Positions 26,101-36,157 of a stretch of 64,000 nt of DNA are shown piece by piece. The notes below the pieces were generated by a model. It searched no databases and had not been told where the DNA came from. It worked only from the letters and a program-made list of their open reading frames with translations. The DNA is taken from NCBI GenBank assembly GCA_017962145.1, contig JAGCVX010000028.1, forward strand, positions 1 through 64,000, in the 5' to 3' direction. Position 1 is the stretch's first letter. Each line of letters opens with the position of its first letter. The stretch is from Clostridiales bacterium. GTDB taxonomy: Bacteria > Bacillota > Clostridia > Saccharofermentanales > Saccharofermentanaceae. The translations under genes and the position numbers were made by a program.

Positions 26101-29100
26101 TCAGATGATGTCCTGGTGGTGATCCTGCAGGCTCTTTACCGGGAAGTTCGGGTTGGCCTTATACGCCTTGATACCCTCGGCACTTGCCTTGGCCGCTGCC
26201 ATCGTTGTGATGTACGGAACTCTGTGGCGGATCGCTTCTTTACGGATATAACTGTCGTTATGGATCGAAGTCTTGCCGGCCGGAGTGTTGATGATCAGCT
26301 GGATCTCACCGTTGGTGATCTTGTCTGTGATGTTCGGGCGGCCCTCGTAGAGCTTGTTGACACGCTCTGCGTCGATGCCGGCATCCTTGATCATCTCGTA
26401 GGACTTACCGGTTGCCAGGATGTGGAATCCGAGTTCGTCAAATGCCTTGGCGATGTCAACGAGTTCATCCTTATCGCGGTCACATACGGACAGAAGAACA
26501 GTACCCTCGGACGGAAGCTTTGTCTGCGTTGCTTCCTGAGCCTTGAAGTAAGCCTCGCCGAAGGACTCGGAAATACCGAGGACCTCACCGGTGGAACGCA
26601 TCTCCGGTCCGAGAACCGGGTCAACTTCCTGGAACATATTGAACGGGAAGACAGCTTCCTTTACGCCGTAGTGCTTGATGATACGATCCTTCAGATCGCC
26701 GACCGGAGAAGCCTTGCCGGTGATCTCGGATGTCATGATCTCGGTTGCGACCTTGACCATGTTGATCGCGCAGACCTTGGAAACGAGCGGTACGGTACGG
26801 GAAGCACGCGGGTTGGCCTCAAGTACGTATACGACATCGTCTTCGATCGCGTACTGCATATTCATCAGGCCGCGTACGTTCATCTCGATCGCGATCTTCT
26901 TGGTGTAGTCCTTGATGGTTGCGATCTGCTTTTCAGTTAAGTTCTTCGAAGGCAGGATACAAGCGGAGTCACCGGAGTGAACACCTGCGAGCTCGATGTG
27001 CTCCATAACAGCCGGTACGAAGCAGTTTGTGCCGTCGGAGATAGCGTCTGCCTCACACTCTGTAGCGTGGTGCAGGAAGCGGTCGATCAGGATCGGACGA
27101 TCCGGTGTGACACCAACGGCTGCGTTCATGTATACACGCATCATCTCATCGTCATGTACGACTTCCATTCCGCGTCCGCCGAGAACGTAGGAAGGACGAA
27201 CCATAACCGGGTAACCGATCTTGTTTGCGATGGAGAGTGCATCGTCAACGGTAACGGCCATGCCTGCTTCCGGCATCGGGATACCGAGACGGTCCATCAT
27301 CGCGCGGAAGTGATCTCTGTCTTCTGCGAGGTCGATGGTCTCCGGTGTCGTACCGAGGATATTTACGCCGTTCTTCTTAAGGTCAGCAGCAAGGTTCAGA
27401 GGTGTCTGACCACCGAACTGTGCGATGACGCCCAGCGGCTTTTCCTTATCGTGGATAGAAAGTACATCTTCCAGTGTCAGAGGCTCAAAGTAGAGCTTGT
27501 CGGATGTATCGTAGTCTGTGGAGACTGTCTCCGGGTTGCAGTTTACGATGATGGACTCAAATCCCATCTTCTTCAGTGCCAGAGCGGCATGTACGCAGCA
27601 GTAGTCGAACTCGATACCCTGACCGATACGGTTCGGACCGCCGCCAAGGATCATGATCTTCTTTCTGTCAGAAGACGGGCTCTTGTCCTCGGAGAGGTGA
27701 TAAGTGGAGTAGTAGTAAGCTGCATCCTGTGTGCCGCTTACGTGTACGCCTTCCCATGCCTCGCGGATGTTGTACTGGTAACGAGCGTTTCTGATATCTT
27801 CTTCCGGAACCTCGAGAAGCTTGCTGAGGTAACGGTCGGAGAAACCGTCGAGCTTGGCCTGACGGAGTGTATCCTCTGCCGGAACGGCGCCCTTGATCTT
27901 GATGAGGGATTCTTCTTCCTGTACCAGCTCGAGCATCTGCTCCAGGAACCAGTGCTTGATCTTGGTGAGGTTATAAAGCTCTTCTACGGTAGCGCCCTTA
28001 CGGAGTGCTTCGTAAAGGATGAACTGTCTGTCGGATGTCGGGTAAGCGAGCTTCTGCATCAGCTCTTCCTTGGAAAGGTCGTGGTAGTTCTTGGCAAAGC
28101 CCAGACCATAACGTCCGGTCTCGAGGCTTCGGATGGCCTTCTGGAATGCTTCCTTATAGGTCTTACCGATGCTCATGACTTCACCGACAGCACGCATCTG
28201 TGTGCCGAGCTTGTCGGAAGCGCCCTTGAACTTTTCGAAAGCCCAGCGGGCGAACTTGATAACAACATAGTCTCCGTCCGGTACGTACTTGTCGAGAGTT
28301 CCGTACTTGCCGCACGGGATCTCATCGAGTGTCAGACCGCAGGCGAGCATCGCGGATACCAGAGCGATCGGGAAACCGGTTGCCTTCGAAGCGAGGGCAG
28401 AAGAACGGGATGTTCTCGGGTTGATCTCGATAACGACGATACGGCCGCTGACCGGATCGTGTGCGAACTGGCAGTTACATCCGCCGATTACCTCGATGGC
28501 ACGGACGATCTTGTAGGAGTATTCCTGGAGCTTGTCCTGCACATCCTGGGAGATGGTCAGCATCGGAGCGGAGCAGAAGGAGTCACCGGTATGAACGCCG
28601 ATCGGGTCGATGTTCTCGATGAAGCAGACGGTGATAACGTTGTCCGCGGAGTCACGAACGACTTCGAGCTCGAGCTCTTCCCAGCCTGCGATACATTCTT
28701 CTACGAGGACCTGGCCTACGAGGCTGGCCTGAAGACCACGCTCGCAGACGATCTTCAGTTCGTCCACATTATAAACAAGGCCGCCGCCGGCACCGCCCAT
28801 CGTATAGGCAGGTCGGAGAACGACCGGGTATTTCAGTTCTTCAGCGATCTTGACCGCTTCATCTACGGAATAAGCAACGCGGGATCTCGGCATCTCGATG
28901 CCCAGGCCGGTCATGGTGTTCTTGAACTCGATTCTGTCTTCACCACGCTCGATGGCATCGACCTGTACGCCGATGACCTTTACGCCGTATTTCTCGAGGA
29001 CGCCTGCCTCAGCAAGCTCGGAGCAGAGATTCAGTCCGGACTGTCCGCCAAGGTTCGGAAGAAGAGCATCAGGACGTTCTTTCTCGATGATCTGGGTCAA

Positions 29101-29319
29101 TCTTGCCAGATTCAGTGGCTCGATGTAGGTGATATCCGCTACATCCGGGTCTGTCATGATGGTTGCCGGGTTGCTGTTTACCAGTACGATCTCGTAACCG
29201 AGCTTCTTCAGTGCCTTACAAGCCTGAGTACCGGAATAGTCGAACTCGCAAGCCTGGCCGATAATGATCGGGCCGGAACCGATAATAAGAATCTTGTTGA
29301 TGTCATCCTTCTTTGGCAT
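26101..29319 (-). CDS. carB: Carbamoyl-phosphate synthase large subunit
   Basis: 1072 residues, full length. It makes carbamoyl phosphate for arginine and pyrimidine synthesis from bicarbonate, two ATP and ammonia delivered by CarA. Two ATP-grasp halves are seen: GSGPIIIGQACEFDYSGTQA at residue 13 and GGGPNRIGQGIEFDYCCVHA in the second half. ENIDPIGVHTGDS and ELAGVHSGDSACILP mark both active sites, and a C-terminal MGS-like regulatory domain begins at about residue 935 (VLLSVCDRDKDELVDIAKAF). GAGG lies eight bases before ATG 29319. carA is not in the window, which is unusual as carA and carB are mostly adjacent. Single-gene unit with its own terminator. Confidence 0.97.
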   Translation of the reverse strand: MPKKDDINKILIIGSGPIIIGQACEFDYSGTQACKALKKLGYEIVLVNSNPATIMTDPDVADITYIEPLNLARLTQIIEKERPDALLPNLGGQSGLNLCSELAEAGVLEKYGVKVIGVQVDAIERGEDRIEFKNTMTGLGIEMPRSRVAYSVDEAVKIAEELKYPVVLRPAYTMGGAGGGLVYNVDELKIVCERGLQASLVGQVLVEECIAGWEELELEVVRDSADNVITVCFIENIDPIGVHTGDSFCSAPMLTISQDVQDKLQEYSYKIVRAIEVIGGCNCQFAHDPVSGRIVVIEINPRTSRSSALASKATGFPIALVSAMLACGLTLDEIPCGKYGTLDKYVPDGDYVVIKFARWAFEKFKGASDKLGTQMRAVGEVMSIGKTYKEAFQKAIRSLETGRYGLGFAKNYHDLSKEELMQKLAYPTSDRQFILYEALRKGATVEELYNLTKIKHWFLEQMLELVQEEESLIKIKGAVPAEDTLRQAKLDGFSDRYLSKLLEVPEEDIRNARYQYNIREAWEGVHVSGTQDAAYYYSTYHLSEDKSPSSDRKKIMILGGGPNRIGQGIEFDYCCVHAALALKKMGFESIIVNCNPETVSTDYDTSDKLYFEPLTLEDVLSIHDKEKPLGVIAQFGGQTPLNLAADLKKNGVNILGTTPETIDLAEDRDHFRAMMDRLGIPMPEAGMAVTVDDALSIANKIGYPVMVRPSYVLGGRGMEVVHDDEMMRVYMNAAVGVTPDRPILIDRFLHHATECEADAISDGTNCFVPAVMEHIELAGVHSGDSACILPSKNLTEKQIATIKDYTKKIAIEMNVRGLMNMQYAIEDDVVYVLEANPRASRTVPLVSKVCAINMVKVATEIMTSEITGKASPVGDLKDRIIKHYGVKEAVFPFNMFQEVDPVLGPEMRSTGEVLGISESFGEAYFKAQEATQTKLPSEGTVLLSVCDRDKDELVDIAKAFDELGFHILATGKSYEMIKDAGIDAERVNKLYEGRPNITDKITNGEIQLIINTPAGKTSIHNDSYIRKEAIRHRVPYITTMAAAKASAEGIKAYKANPNFPVKSLQDHHQDII

Positions 29320-29495
29320 GGCTTCATCCTCGCTTTACATATTTATTCACTATTTTACATAATAAGTGGATTGCGCTGGAAATATAATAACAGAAAAACA
29401 GCGTTTGCGATACCCAAATATGAAGATTGGATCAGCATGGATTTTATGAAAAAGCACAGGATTTTTCCATATGTGAAAAAACCTGAAAAACGGCG

Positions 29496-29524
29496 TTGAC
29501 TTTTACCTTTTGCGCGTTCATAAT
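29496..29524 (+). promoter_or_regulatory. Promoter of the mgtE transcript
   Basis: TTGACT (29496-29501), 17-base spacer, CATAAT (29519-29524). The predicted start near 29531 gives a leader of about 220 bases that contains the small ORF below. I see no M-box consensus in this leader. Confidence 0.7.
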
Positions 29525-29561
29525 TTCAATAGGTATTCCCAAAAACAAGGAGGTGACGAAG

Positions 29562-29672
29562 ATGGATAGTTGCGATGGCAGTTGTCGAAGGTGTGGCTGT
29601 TTTGAGAAAAATGATTCAAATGAGAACCACATACGAGCCTTTCTTCGTCAACCGGTAGAATCTCGATTCTGA
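29562..29672 (+). CDS. Cys-rich 36-residue leader peptide upstream of mgtE
   Basis: ATG 29562 lies nine bases behind a very strong AAGGAGG. The frame runs 36 codons to TGA 29670-29672. The peptide starts MDSCDGSCRRCGCF: four cysteines (4, 8, 11, 13) in a tight C-x3-C-x2-C-x-C cluster that could bind a metal. Its end is charged (FLRQPVESRF). It sits between the promoter and mgtE, so it is either a regulatory leader ORF controlling the transporter or a small metal-binding protein. Not known to me as a family. A short hairpin (CACACG-CTA-CGTGTG, 29707-29721) follows before the mgtE ribosome site. Confidence 0.6.
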   Translation: MDSCDGSCRRCGCFEKNDSNENHIRAFLRQPVESRF

Positions 29673-29753
29673 TTTGAATACTTTTCGCATTACGCTTCCC
29701 TTTTTGCCACACGCTACGTGTGATCGATTTATGCAAAAGGAGGCGGTTTTCAA

Positions 29754-31151
29754 ATGGAAAACGAAAATGAAACAAGAAATGTGATCGAAGAGATCGTCCA
29801 GCTGATCCGTTCCGACGTATCAGACGGTGAACTTCGCGCCAAACTCGAAGATTACCATGAGAGCGACATCGCTGACGCGATCGAGCTGATCACCAAAGAT
29901 GAACGTAAAAAACTGTATCATATCCTCGGCGCAGAGAAGGCTTCCGACATCTTCGCCTACCTCGAAGATCCGGAGGAGTTCATCGCCGAGCTCGATATCC
30001 GAAGTGCTGCAAAGATCATCGAAAACATGGACGCCGACGATGCTGTCGATGTCCTCGAAGAAGTCGATGAAGAGACACAGGAAAAGATCATCTCCTTGAT
30101 GGACGATGAGAGTTCCCGAGACATCCAGTTGATCCAGTCTTATGAAGACGATGAGATCGGCAGTAAGATGACCACGAACTTCGTCAAGATCCAGAACGAC
30201 CTGACCATCAAGCAGGCCATGAAGGAGCTGATCGCACAGGCCGATGAGAACGATAACATCTCCACCATCTACGTTACCGATGAGGAAGATAAGTTCTACG
30301 GTGTCGTCGATCTTAAAGACCTGATCCGTGCCCGTGACTACACGAAACTCGAGACGCTGATCGTTACGTCCTATCCGTACGTACACGACCATGACAAGAT
30401 GGATGTATCCATCGAGAAGATCAAGGACTACGCCGAGGACTCCATCCCGGTTTTGAGCGAGGACGGAAAAGTCTTAGGTGTTATCACATCCCAGGACATC
30501 ATCGAAGTCGTAGACGATGAGCTCGGTGATGACTACGCGAAACTCGCCGGTTTGACCGCGGAGGAGGATCTGAAGGAAACGCTTTCCGAGAGTATGAAGA
30601 AGCGTCTTCCGTGGCTGGTCACCCTTCTGGTACTGGGACTTCTGGTCTCAACAGTTGTCGGTCTTTTCGAAACGGTCGTGGCGGAACTTGCGATCGTGGT
30701 GTGTTTTCAGAGTCTGATCCTGGACATGGCCGGAAATGTCGGAACCCAGTCCCTCGCTGTTACGATCCGTGTTCTTATGGATGAACAGCTCAAGACAAAA
30801 GAAAAAGTGCTTTTCACGCTCAAAGAGATGCGTGTCGGATTCTTTAACGGACTTTTGCTCGGCGCGCTGGCCTTCCTCGGAATCGGACTGTATGTGGCGC
30901 TTTTCAAGCACTATTCGGCCGGTTTTTCATTTGCTGTCGCCGCATGTGTAGGCGGATCCCTGTGGCTGGCCATGATCGTGTCGAGTCTCGTAGGTACGCT
31001 GGTTCCGATGTTCTTCCATAAGATCAAGGTCGACCCGGCGGTTGCTTCCGGTCCGCTCATCACGACAGTCAATGACCTCGTCGCGATCGTGACCTATTAC
31101 GGATGTGCATGGATCTTCCTGATCAACCTGTTCCACGCGACGGGCAAATGA
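29754..31151 (+). CDS. mgtE: MgtE magnesium channel
   Basis: 465 residues. The cytoplasmic N-domain (about 15-125, with HESDIADAIELI and MDADDAVDVLEEV) is followed by two CBS domains (about 135-255, ISTIYVTDEEDKFYGVVDL, DSIPVLSEDGKVLGVIT), the plug helix and five membrane helices from about 288. These contain the pore region GNVGTQSLAVTIR and the conserved DPAVASGPLITTVND. This is the complete Mg2+-gated channel: Mg2+ bound between the cytoplasmic domains closes the pore. AAGGAGG precedes ATG 29754. The long leader with a Cys-rich small ORF suggests post-initiation control. It reads towards the asnS operon. Confidence 0.96.
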   Translation: MENENETRNVIEEIVQLIRSDVSDGELRAKLEDYHESDIADAIELITKDERKKLYHILGAEKASDIFAYLEDPEEFIAELDIRSAAKIIENMDADDAVDVLEEVDEETQEKIISLMDDESSRDIQLIQSYEDDEIGSKMTTNFVKIQNDLTIKQAMKELIAQADENDNISTIYVTDEEDKFYGVVDLKDLIRARDYTKLETLIVTSYPYVHDHDKMDVSIEKIKDYAEDSIPVLSEDGKVLGVITSQDIIEVVDDELGDDYAKLAGLTAEEDLKETLSESMKKRLPWLVTLLVLGLLVSTVVGLFETVVAELAIVVCFQSLILDMAGNVGTQSLAVTIRVLMDEQLKTKEKVLFTLKEMRVGFFNGLLLGALAFLGIGLYVALFKHYSAGFSFAVAACVGGSLWLAMIVSSLVGTLVPMFFHKIKVDPAVASGPLITTVNDLVAIVTYYGCAWIFLINLFHATGK

Positions 31152-31163
31152 ACGGATTACTAC

Positions 31164-31192
31164 TTGACAAATGATTTTGGGCAGAGTAATCT
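31164..31192 (+). promoter_or_regulatory. Promoter of the asnS-asnA transcript
   Basis: TTGACA (31164-31169) is perfect. The -10 at 17 bases is TAATCT (31187-31192), which is weak. It lies only 13 bases behind the mgtE stop; no separate mgtE terminator is seen. Confidence 0.55.
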
Positions 31193-31204
31193 AACTTCAA
31201 ATTG

Positions 31205-31505
31205 AATACGACAAAAGCGAAGACGAAGAGAAGTAACCTGTTTTATCGCTTCCAGCGAGTGGGAGATGGTGGAAGTCCCATAGAGTGAATCCAGGTGAAT
31301 AACACTTCCGAGCTGCAAAATGAAATGCCAAGGACGGCGGAACTGATGCCGACTTTTCGCAGAGTAGTGGAAGCCGTAAGCCGAGCGTCAGTCGGCAGGG
31401 TTTGTTAGAACCCGAAAGAGGTGGCTGCGAAAGCAGCAATTCAGGTGGTACCGCGATGAATCATCGTCCTGAAGCAGAGTAATTGCTTCAGGGCGTTTTT
31501 GTTTC
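31205..31505 (+). promoter_or_regulatory. T-box leader, asparagine specifier (AAC)
   Basis: Stem I shows GAAGACGAAGAGAAGTA (from about 31219) and the specifier AAC at 31301-31303 inside GTGAAT-AAC-ACTTCCGAG. The T-box AGGTGGTACCGCGA is at 31443-31456, and an intrinsic terminator has CGTCCTGAAGCA (31465-31476) against TGCTTCAGGGCG (31484-31495) with a T run. The codon fits the downstream genes, so uncharged tRNA-Asn is the expected signal. Confidence 0.97.
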
Positions 31506-31544
31506 CCTGAAGCCGAGCTAGAAAGCCGAAAAGGCAAGGAGGAA

Positions 31545-32942
31545 ATGAAGATGGACATTGTAGACGTAAGAGAGATCTTCCGAAACAGAGAACAGTATCT
31601 CGGTAAAGAAGTGACGGTCGGCGGATGGGTCAGATCGGTACGTGATTCCAAGACATTCGGATTTATCGTACTGCACGACGGTACATTCTTTGAGCCGATC
31701 CAGGTCGTATATCACGACGCACTTGATAACTTTGAAGCGATCAGCAAGACAAACGTTGGTGCCGCACTGATCGTAACCGGTACGCTGGTAGCCACTCCGG
31801 AGGCCAAGCAGCCTTTTGAGATCCAGGCAACCGAAGTTATTCTCGAAGGTGATTCCACACCGGATTATCCGCTGCAGAAGAAGCGTCACAGCATCGAGTA
31901 TCTCAGAACGATCACACATCTTCGTCCGAGAACGAACCTGTTCCAGGCCGTATTCAGAGTTAGAAGCCTCTGTGCTTACGCGATCCACAAGTTCTTCCAG
32001 GAGAGAGATTTCGTATATGTACATACACCGCTGATCACAGGTTCCGACTGTGAGGGTGCAGGCGAGATGTTCCAGGTAACTACTCTCGATCTCAACAACA
32101 TCCCGAAGAAGGAAGACGGCTCCATCGATTTCAGCCAGGACTTCTTCAACAAGCCGACCAACCTGACCGTAAGCGGCCAGCTCAACGGTGAGACATTTGC
32201 GATGGCATTTAAGAACATCTACACATTCGGACCGACGTTCCGTGCCGAGAACAGTAACCCCACACGTCACGCTGCCGAGTTCTGGTTGATCGAGCCGGAG
32301 ATCGCATTTGCCGATCTTAAGGACGACATGCTCCTTGCCGAGTCCATGATCAAGTACATCATCAACTATGTGCTCGAGAACGCACCGGAAGAGATGAAGT
32401 TCTTCAACGATTTCGTAGATAAGGGTCTGATCGAAAGACTCCAGCACGTCGCAAGTTCCGACTTCGGTCACGTGACTTATACCGAGGCGATCGAGATCCT
32501 CGAGAAGGTAAACGACAAGTTCGAGTACAAGGTATCCTGGGGATGCGATCTGCAGACTGAGCACGAGAGATACCTCACCGAGGAAGTCTTCAAGAAGCCG
32601 GTATTCGTTACCGACTATCCGAAGGAGATCAAGGCTTTCTACATGAAGCTCAACGAAGACGGCAAGACCGTTGCCGCGATGGACTGCCTGGTACCGGGTA
32701 TCGGCGAGATCATCGGCGGATCCCAGCGTGAGGATGACTTCGAAAAACTCAGCAAGCGTATCACGGAACTGGGCATGAAGCCGGAGGATTACGGTTTCTA
32801 TATGGATCTTAGAAAGTACGGTTCCGCACGTCATGCCGGATTCGGTCTCGGCTTTGAAAGATGCGTCATGTATCTGACAGGCGTCGGCAACATCCGTGAC
32901 GTCATCCCGTTCCCGAGAACGGTAAACAACTGTGAACTGTAA
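31545..32942 (+). CDS. asnS: Asparaginyl-tRNA synthetase
   Basis: 465 residues, standard length. N-terminal OB-fold anticodon domain ([24 protein letters not shown], about 17-105), then the class II core: motif 1 near [29 protein letters not shown], motif 2 [25 protein letters not shown] and motif 3 [15 protein letters not shown]. The S-N-P-T in motif 2 separates it from AspRS. It charges tRNA-Asn in the cytoplasm. AAGGAGG lies nine bases upstream of ATG 31545. Controlled by the Asn T-box and followed after 28 bases by asnA. Confidence 0.97.
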   Translation: MKMDIVDVREIFRNREQYLGKEVTVGGWVRSVRDSKTFGFIVLHDGTFFEPIQVVYHDALDNFEAISKTNVGAALIVTGTLVATPEAKQPFEIQATEVILEGDSTPDYPLQKKRHSIEYLRTITHLRPRTNLFQAVFRVRSLCAYAIHKFFQERDFVYVHTPLITGSDCEGAGEMFQVTTLDLNNIPKKEDGSIDFSQDFFNKPTNLTVSGQLNGETFAMAFKNIYTFGPTFRAENSNPTRHAAEFWLIEPEIAFADLKDDMLLAESMIKYIINYVLENAPEEMKFFNDFVDKGLIERLQHVASSDFGHVTYTEAIEILEKVNDKFEYKVSWGCDLQTEHERYLTEEVFKKPVFVTDYPKEIKAFYMKLNEDGKTVAAMDCLVPGIGEIIGGSQREDDFEKLSKRITELGMKPEDYGFYMDLRKYGSARHAGFGLGFERCVMYLTGVGNIRDVIPFPRTVNNCEL

Positions 32943-32970
32943 GAATATCGAATAAAAAGGAGTGTTGAAA

Positions 32971-33981
32971 ATGGGTAAGATTTTTATTCCGGACGGCTAT
33001 AAGAGCCTGCAAACCATCCGCGAAACAGAAGTCGCGATCAAGGAAGTAAAAGACTATTTCGAGCGTGCGCTCGCTGATGCACTGAATCTGACACGTGTAT
33101 CCGCACCGCTGTTTGTAAAGCCGGAGACAGGACTCAATGACAACCTCAACGGCGTAGAAAGACCGGTTGCTTTCGGTATCAAGGAACAGGATGAGAAAAT
33201 GGTCGAGATCGTACATTCTCTTGCAAAGTGGAAGAGAATGGCACTCGGTAAATACGGATTTCATCCGGGAGAGGGCCTTTATACCGATATGACGGCGATC
33301 CGTCGTGACGAAGAAACAGACAACCTCCACTCGATCTATGTTGACCAGTGGGACTGGGAAAAGATCATCACAAAAGAGCAGAGAACAGTAGAGACCCTGA
33401 AGGAAACCGTTTTCCGCATCTATATGGCGATCAAGCAGACCGAGTACTATATCTGCGGAAAGTATCACTTCATGGATCCTTTCCTGCCGAACGAGATCCA
33501 TTTCATCACGACTCAGGAACTCGAAGATATGTATCCGGACAAGACACCGAAGGAAAGAGAGAACCTCATCACAGAAAAGTACGGTGCGGTCTTCCTCATG
33601 CAGATCGGTGGCGCACTGAAATCCGGAAAGCCGCATGACGGACGTGCTCCGGACTACGATGACTGGAGCCTCAACGGCGATATCCTGGTCTACTATCCGA
33701 TCCTCGGCGGTTCCCTCGAACTTTCTTCCATGGGTATCCGTGTAGATGAAGAAGCGATGGCCAAGCAGCTGAAGATTGCAGGATGCGAAGAGCGCGCCGA
33801 GCTTCCGTTCCAGAAGGGCGTACTCGAAGGCACGATCCCGTATACCATCGGTGGTGGCATCGGACAGTCCCGTATCTGCATGTTCTTCCTGCAGCGCGCA
33901 CATATAGGCGAAGTCCAGTCTTCGATCTGGCCGGATGACGTCGTTGAAGAAGCAAAAGCACACGGTGTGAATCTTCTTTAA
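32971..33981 (+). CDS. asnA: Aspartate-ammonia ligase (asparagine synthetase A)
   Basis: 336 residues. It makes asparagine from aspartate, ammonia and ATP; related to class II synthetase cores. Hallmarks: [61 protein letters not shown] and [18 protein letters not shown] 32971 is chosen, with AAAGGAG seven bases upstream; the in-frame GTG at 32962 overlaps it. Coupling asnS with asnA behind one T-box lets the cell answer low Asn-tRNA charging with both the substrate and its ligase. Confidence 0.97.
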   Translation: MGKIFIPDGYKSLQTIRETEVAIKEVKDYFERALADALNLTRVSAPLFVKPETGLNDNLNGVERPVAFGIKEQDEKMVEIVHSLAKWKRMALGKYGFHPGEGLYTDMTAIRRDEETDNLHSIYVDQWDWEKIITKEQRTVETLKETVFRIYMAIKQTEYYICGKYHFMDPFLPNEIHFITTQELEDMYPDKTPKERENLITEKYGAVFLMQIGGALKSGKPHDGRAPDYDDWSLNGDILVYYPILGGSLELSSMGIRVDEEAMAKQLKIAGCEERAELPFQKGVLEGTIPYTIGGGIGQSRICMFFLQRAHIGEVQSSIWPDDVVEEAKAHGVNLL

Positions 33982-34022
33982 TTTTCCACATAAAATCCAT
34001 AAAGTGGATGTAAAATAACAGT

Positions 34023-34703
34023 ATGAAGAACATACTGATCGTAGAAGATGAACCTGAAATCCGCGAACTCCTTGGCAACTACCTGCAGCACGATGGCTAC
34101 CAGGTACGCCTTGCCGAGGACGGCGTGGCCGCGCTTTCCCTCTTTTCCAAAGAGACGTTCGATCTGGTGATCCTGGATATCATGATCCCCAAGATCGACG
34201 GCTATGGCGTGTGCGAAGTGATCAAGAAACAGTCGGATGTACCGGTCATCTTTCTTTCCGCTTTGGGCGACGAGATGTCCCTGATCAAGGGATACGATCT
34301 GATGGCGGATGACTATGTCACCAAGCCGTTTTCCATGCCCGTATTCCTCCGTAAAGTACACGCGCTTCTGAGAAGAAACGATTCTTCTTCGACGCGCGTT
34401 CCGTCGTGCCTGATCTATGAAGATATCTCCATGAATTTCGACACGATGGAAGTAAGATCCCACGGAATCAAAGTGGACCTGACGGCGAGAGAGTTTGATC
34501 TTCTGGCGCTTTTCCTGAAGAACCCGGGAAGAGTCTACACAAGAGAGATGCTCCTCGATCTGCTATGGGACTACAATGCATTTGTAGACGAGAGGATCGT
34601 GGACAGCCACATCAAGAACCTGCGCCACAAGCTCGGCGATGCCGGCAATGTGATCGAGACCGTACGCGGACGGGGGTATAAAGTTGCGAAGAAAGATCCT
34701 TAA
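34023..34703 (+). CDS. OmpR/PhoB family response regulator
   Basis: 226 residues. Receiver domain 1-118 with phospho-acceptor Asp52 (LVILDIMIPK), acidic pocket E8/D9, and Lys of VTKPF; winged-helix DNA-binding domain from about 128 (LTAREFDLLALFLKNPGRVYTREMLLDLLW... VDSHIKNLRHKLGD...RGRGYKV). The ribosome site is poor. The stop overlaps the TTG start of the histidine kinase by 20 bases, so the two are coupled. The 41 bases between asnA and this gene hold no clear terminator. A candidate target is the htrA promoter repeat at 26001-26019 (inference only). Confidence 0.95.
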   Translation: MKNILIVEDEPEIRELLGNYLQHDGYQVRLAEDGVAALSLFSKETFDLVILDIMIPKIDGYGVCEVIKKQSDVPVIFLSALGDEMSLIKGYDLMADDYVTKPFSMPVFLRKVHALLRRNDSSSTRVPSCLIYEDISMNFDTMEVRSHGIKVDLTAREFDLLALFLKNPGRVYTREMLLDLLWDYNAFVDERIVDSHIKNLRHKLGDAGNVIETVRGRGYKVAKKDP

Positions 34704-36144
34704 CCGTCTCTCTGTCAAAGTCTTCCTGATCACCTTCCTCATGCAGATCATCGCCGGAGGACTGATCGTATCTGTGCTTTATATGCGCACGCCCGATACC
34801 TATCTTTCCACAAGAGAAGAGACGTATCTGAAAGTATTCTCGCTGGTCAACCGGCTTTCCGAAGTGACGGAAGAAGAAGGCGGCCCGATCATCGACAACT
34901 TCATACGGGAGACCGGGATCGATCTGGTGCTTTACGACGCGGATGAATCAACGGCCACGAAAAAAGTATTCGTGGAATCGACTGCGAAACTGGTCTTAAA
35001 GACCCCCGAAGAGGTCCGGCTGAGAACCGAAGAAAAGGGCACATCTCAGGAATCCGGATCGTTTACTTTCTGGTATAAAAGTCCGGAGAAGTACTGGGCC
35101 TCGGATGTAAAAGCAAGATACGAACTGGAGTACTTTTATACGGAAAGCAAGAGCAACGTCATGCCGCTTTCGATCCGCAGAAGCCTGCCGCTGATGGTTC
35201 TGGTCATCGCGGGTGTTTCCCTGATCTGCTCGATTATCTATACGCTTCTGTTTGCCAAGCCGGTCATGAAGATCAGCGAAGTTTCCCGCTCGATGGCCAA
35301 GATGGATTTTTCCCAAAAATGCAAAACCTCGCGTGGCGATGAGATCGGAGATCTTGCAAGGGACCTCAATACCATGGCCGACGCGCTCGATGAGAAGATG
35401 AAATCCCTTGAAACGAAGAATGATGAACTTCAGTCTGAGGTGACCCGCCGAAAAGAACTCGAGAGCCAGAAGGATATGTTTTTCTCTGCGGCTTCGCACG
35501 AACTGAAAACCCCGGTGACGGTCCTCGAGGGTCAGATCCGCGGCATGATCGAGGGTGTCGGACCGTATTCGGACCACGATGAATATCTTCCGAAAACACT
35601 TGGTACCGTCAAGCGTATGGAGAGCCTGATCAACGAGATCCTGATGGCGTCTCGCATGCAGTCGGGACAGGAGATCAAAACATCGAGGATCGACATGGTG
35701 CAGCTTCTCGAAGAAAAGATGGAAGAGTTCGAAGAACTCTATTCACCCCGTGGTATCAAGATGGAACTGTCTTTTGAAAATGACCTGATCTTCGAAGGAA
35801 ACCGTGAATTCACTTCGCTTGCGATCGGCGCATTTTTAAGTAATGCCGCGTTCTATTCGCAGGAAGGTGCGACGGTAACGGTCGACGCGAAAAAGGAAAA
35901 TGAGCAGATCCTTGTGACGGTTCGGAATACCGATGCGCATATCGATGAAGAAGATCTGCCGCATCTTTTCGAGCCTTTCTACCGCACGGATAAATCGCGT
36001 AGCAGAAGAAGCGGCGGATCCGGACTGGGTCTTTATCTTGCCAAGCTGATACTCGAAAAACAAAACGGTACCTGCCGCATGCAAAATGACGGAAACGATG
36101 TCCTCGCGACGATCGAGATCCCGGCAGTGAAGGAAGAGAAGTAA
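34684..36144 (+). CDS. Membrane sensor histidine kinase
   Basis: 486 residues from TTG 34684, with GGGGG seven bases upstream. Membrane segments at about 14-34 and 166-190 enclose an extracellular sensor of about 130 residues. A HAMP linker (about 190-245) leads to HisKA with the phospho-acceptor His272 (FFSAASHELKTPVTVLEG) and HATPase_c with FLSNAAFYS (N box), LFEPFYRTDKSRSRRSGGSGLGLYLAKLI (F/G2 boxes). It resembles VanS-type kinases that sense envelope or peptide stress. The N box has Ala in place of the usual second Asn region (SNAAFY). Partner of the overlapping regulator. Confidence 0.94.
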   Translation: MRRKILNRLSVKVFLITFLMQIIAGGLIVSVLYMRTPDTYLSTREETYLKVFSLVNRLSEVTEEEGGPIIDNFIRETGIDLVLYDADESTATKKVFVESTAKLVLKTPEEVRLRTEEKGTSQESGSFTFWYKSPEKYWASDVKARYELEYFYTESKSNVMPLSIRRSLPLMVLVIAGVSLICSIIYTLLFAKPVMKISEVSRSMAKMDFSQKCKTSRGDEIGDLARDLNTMADALDEKMKSLETKNDELQSEVTRRKELESQKDMFFSAASHELKTPVTVLEGQIRGMIEGVGPYSDHDEYLPKTLGTVKRMESLINEILMASRMQSGQEIKTSRIDMVQLLEEKMEEFEELYSPRGIKMELSFENDLIFEGNREFTSLAIGAFLSNAAFYSQEGATVTVDAKKENEQILVTVRNTDAHIDEEDLPHLFEPFYRTDKSRSRRSGGSGLGLYLAKLILEKQNGTCRMQNDGNDVLATIEIPAVKEEK

Positions 36145-36157
36145 TGGAGGAACATAC

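Noticed and set aside
26977..29499. Very long open frame on the plus strand opposite carB
   Set aside because: It is the complement of an unmistakable CarB; its product has no family features, and the open frame follows from codon bias.
29525..29753. M-box (Mg2+) riboswitch before mgtE
   Set aside because: None of the conserved M-box words could be found; a Cys-rich small ORF occupies the leader instead.
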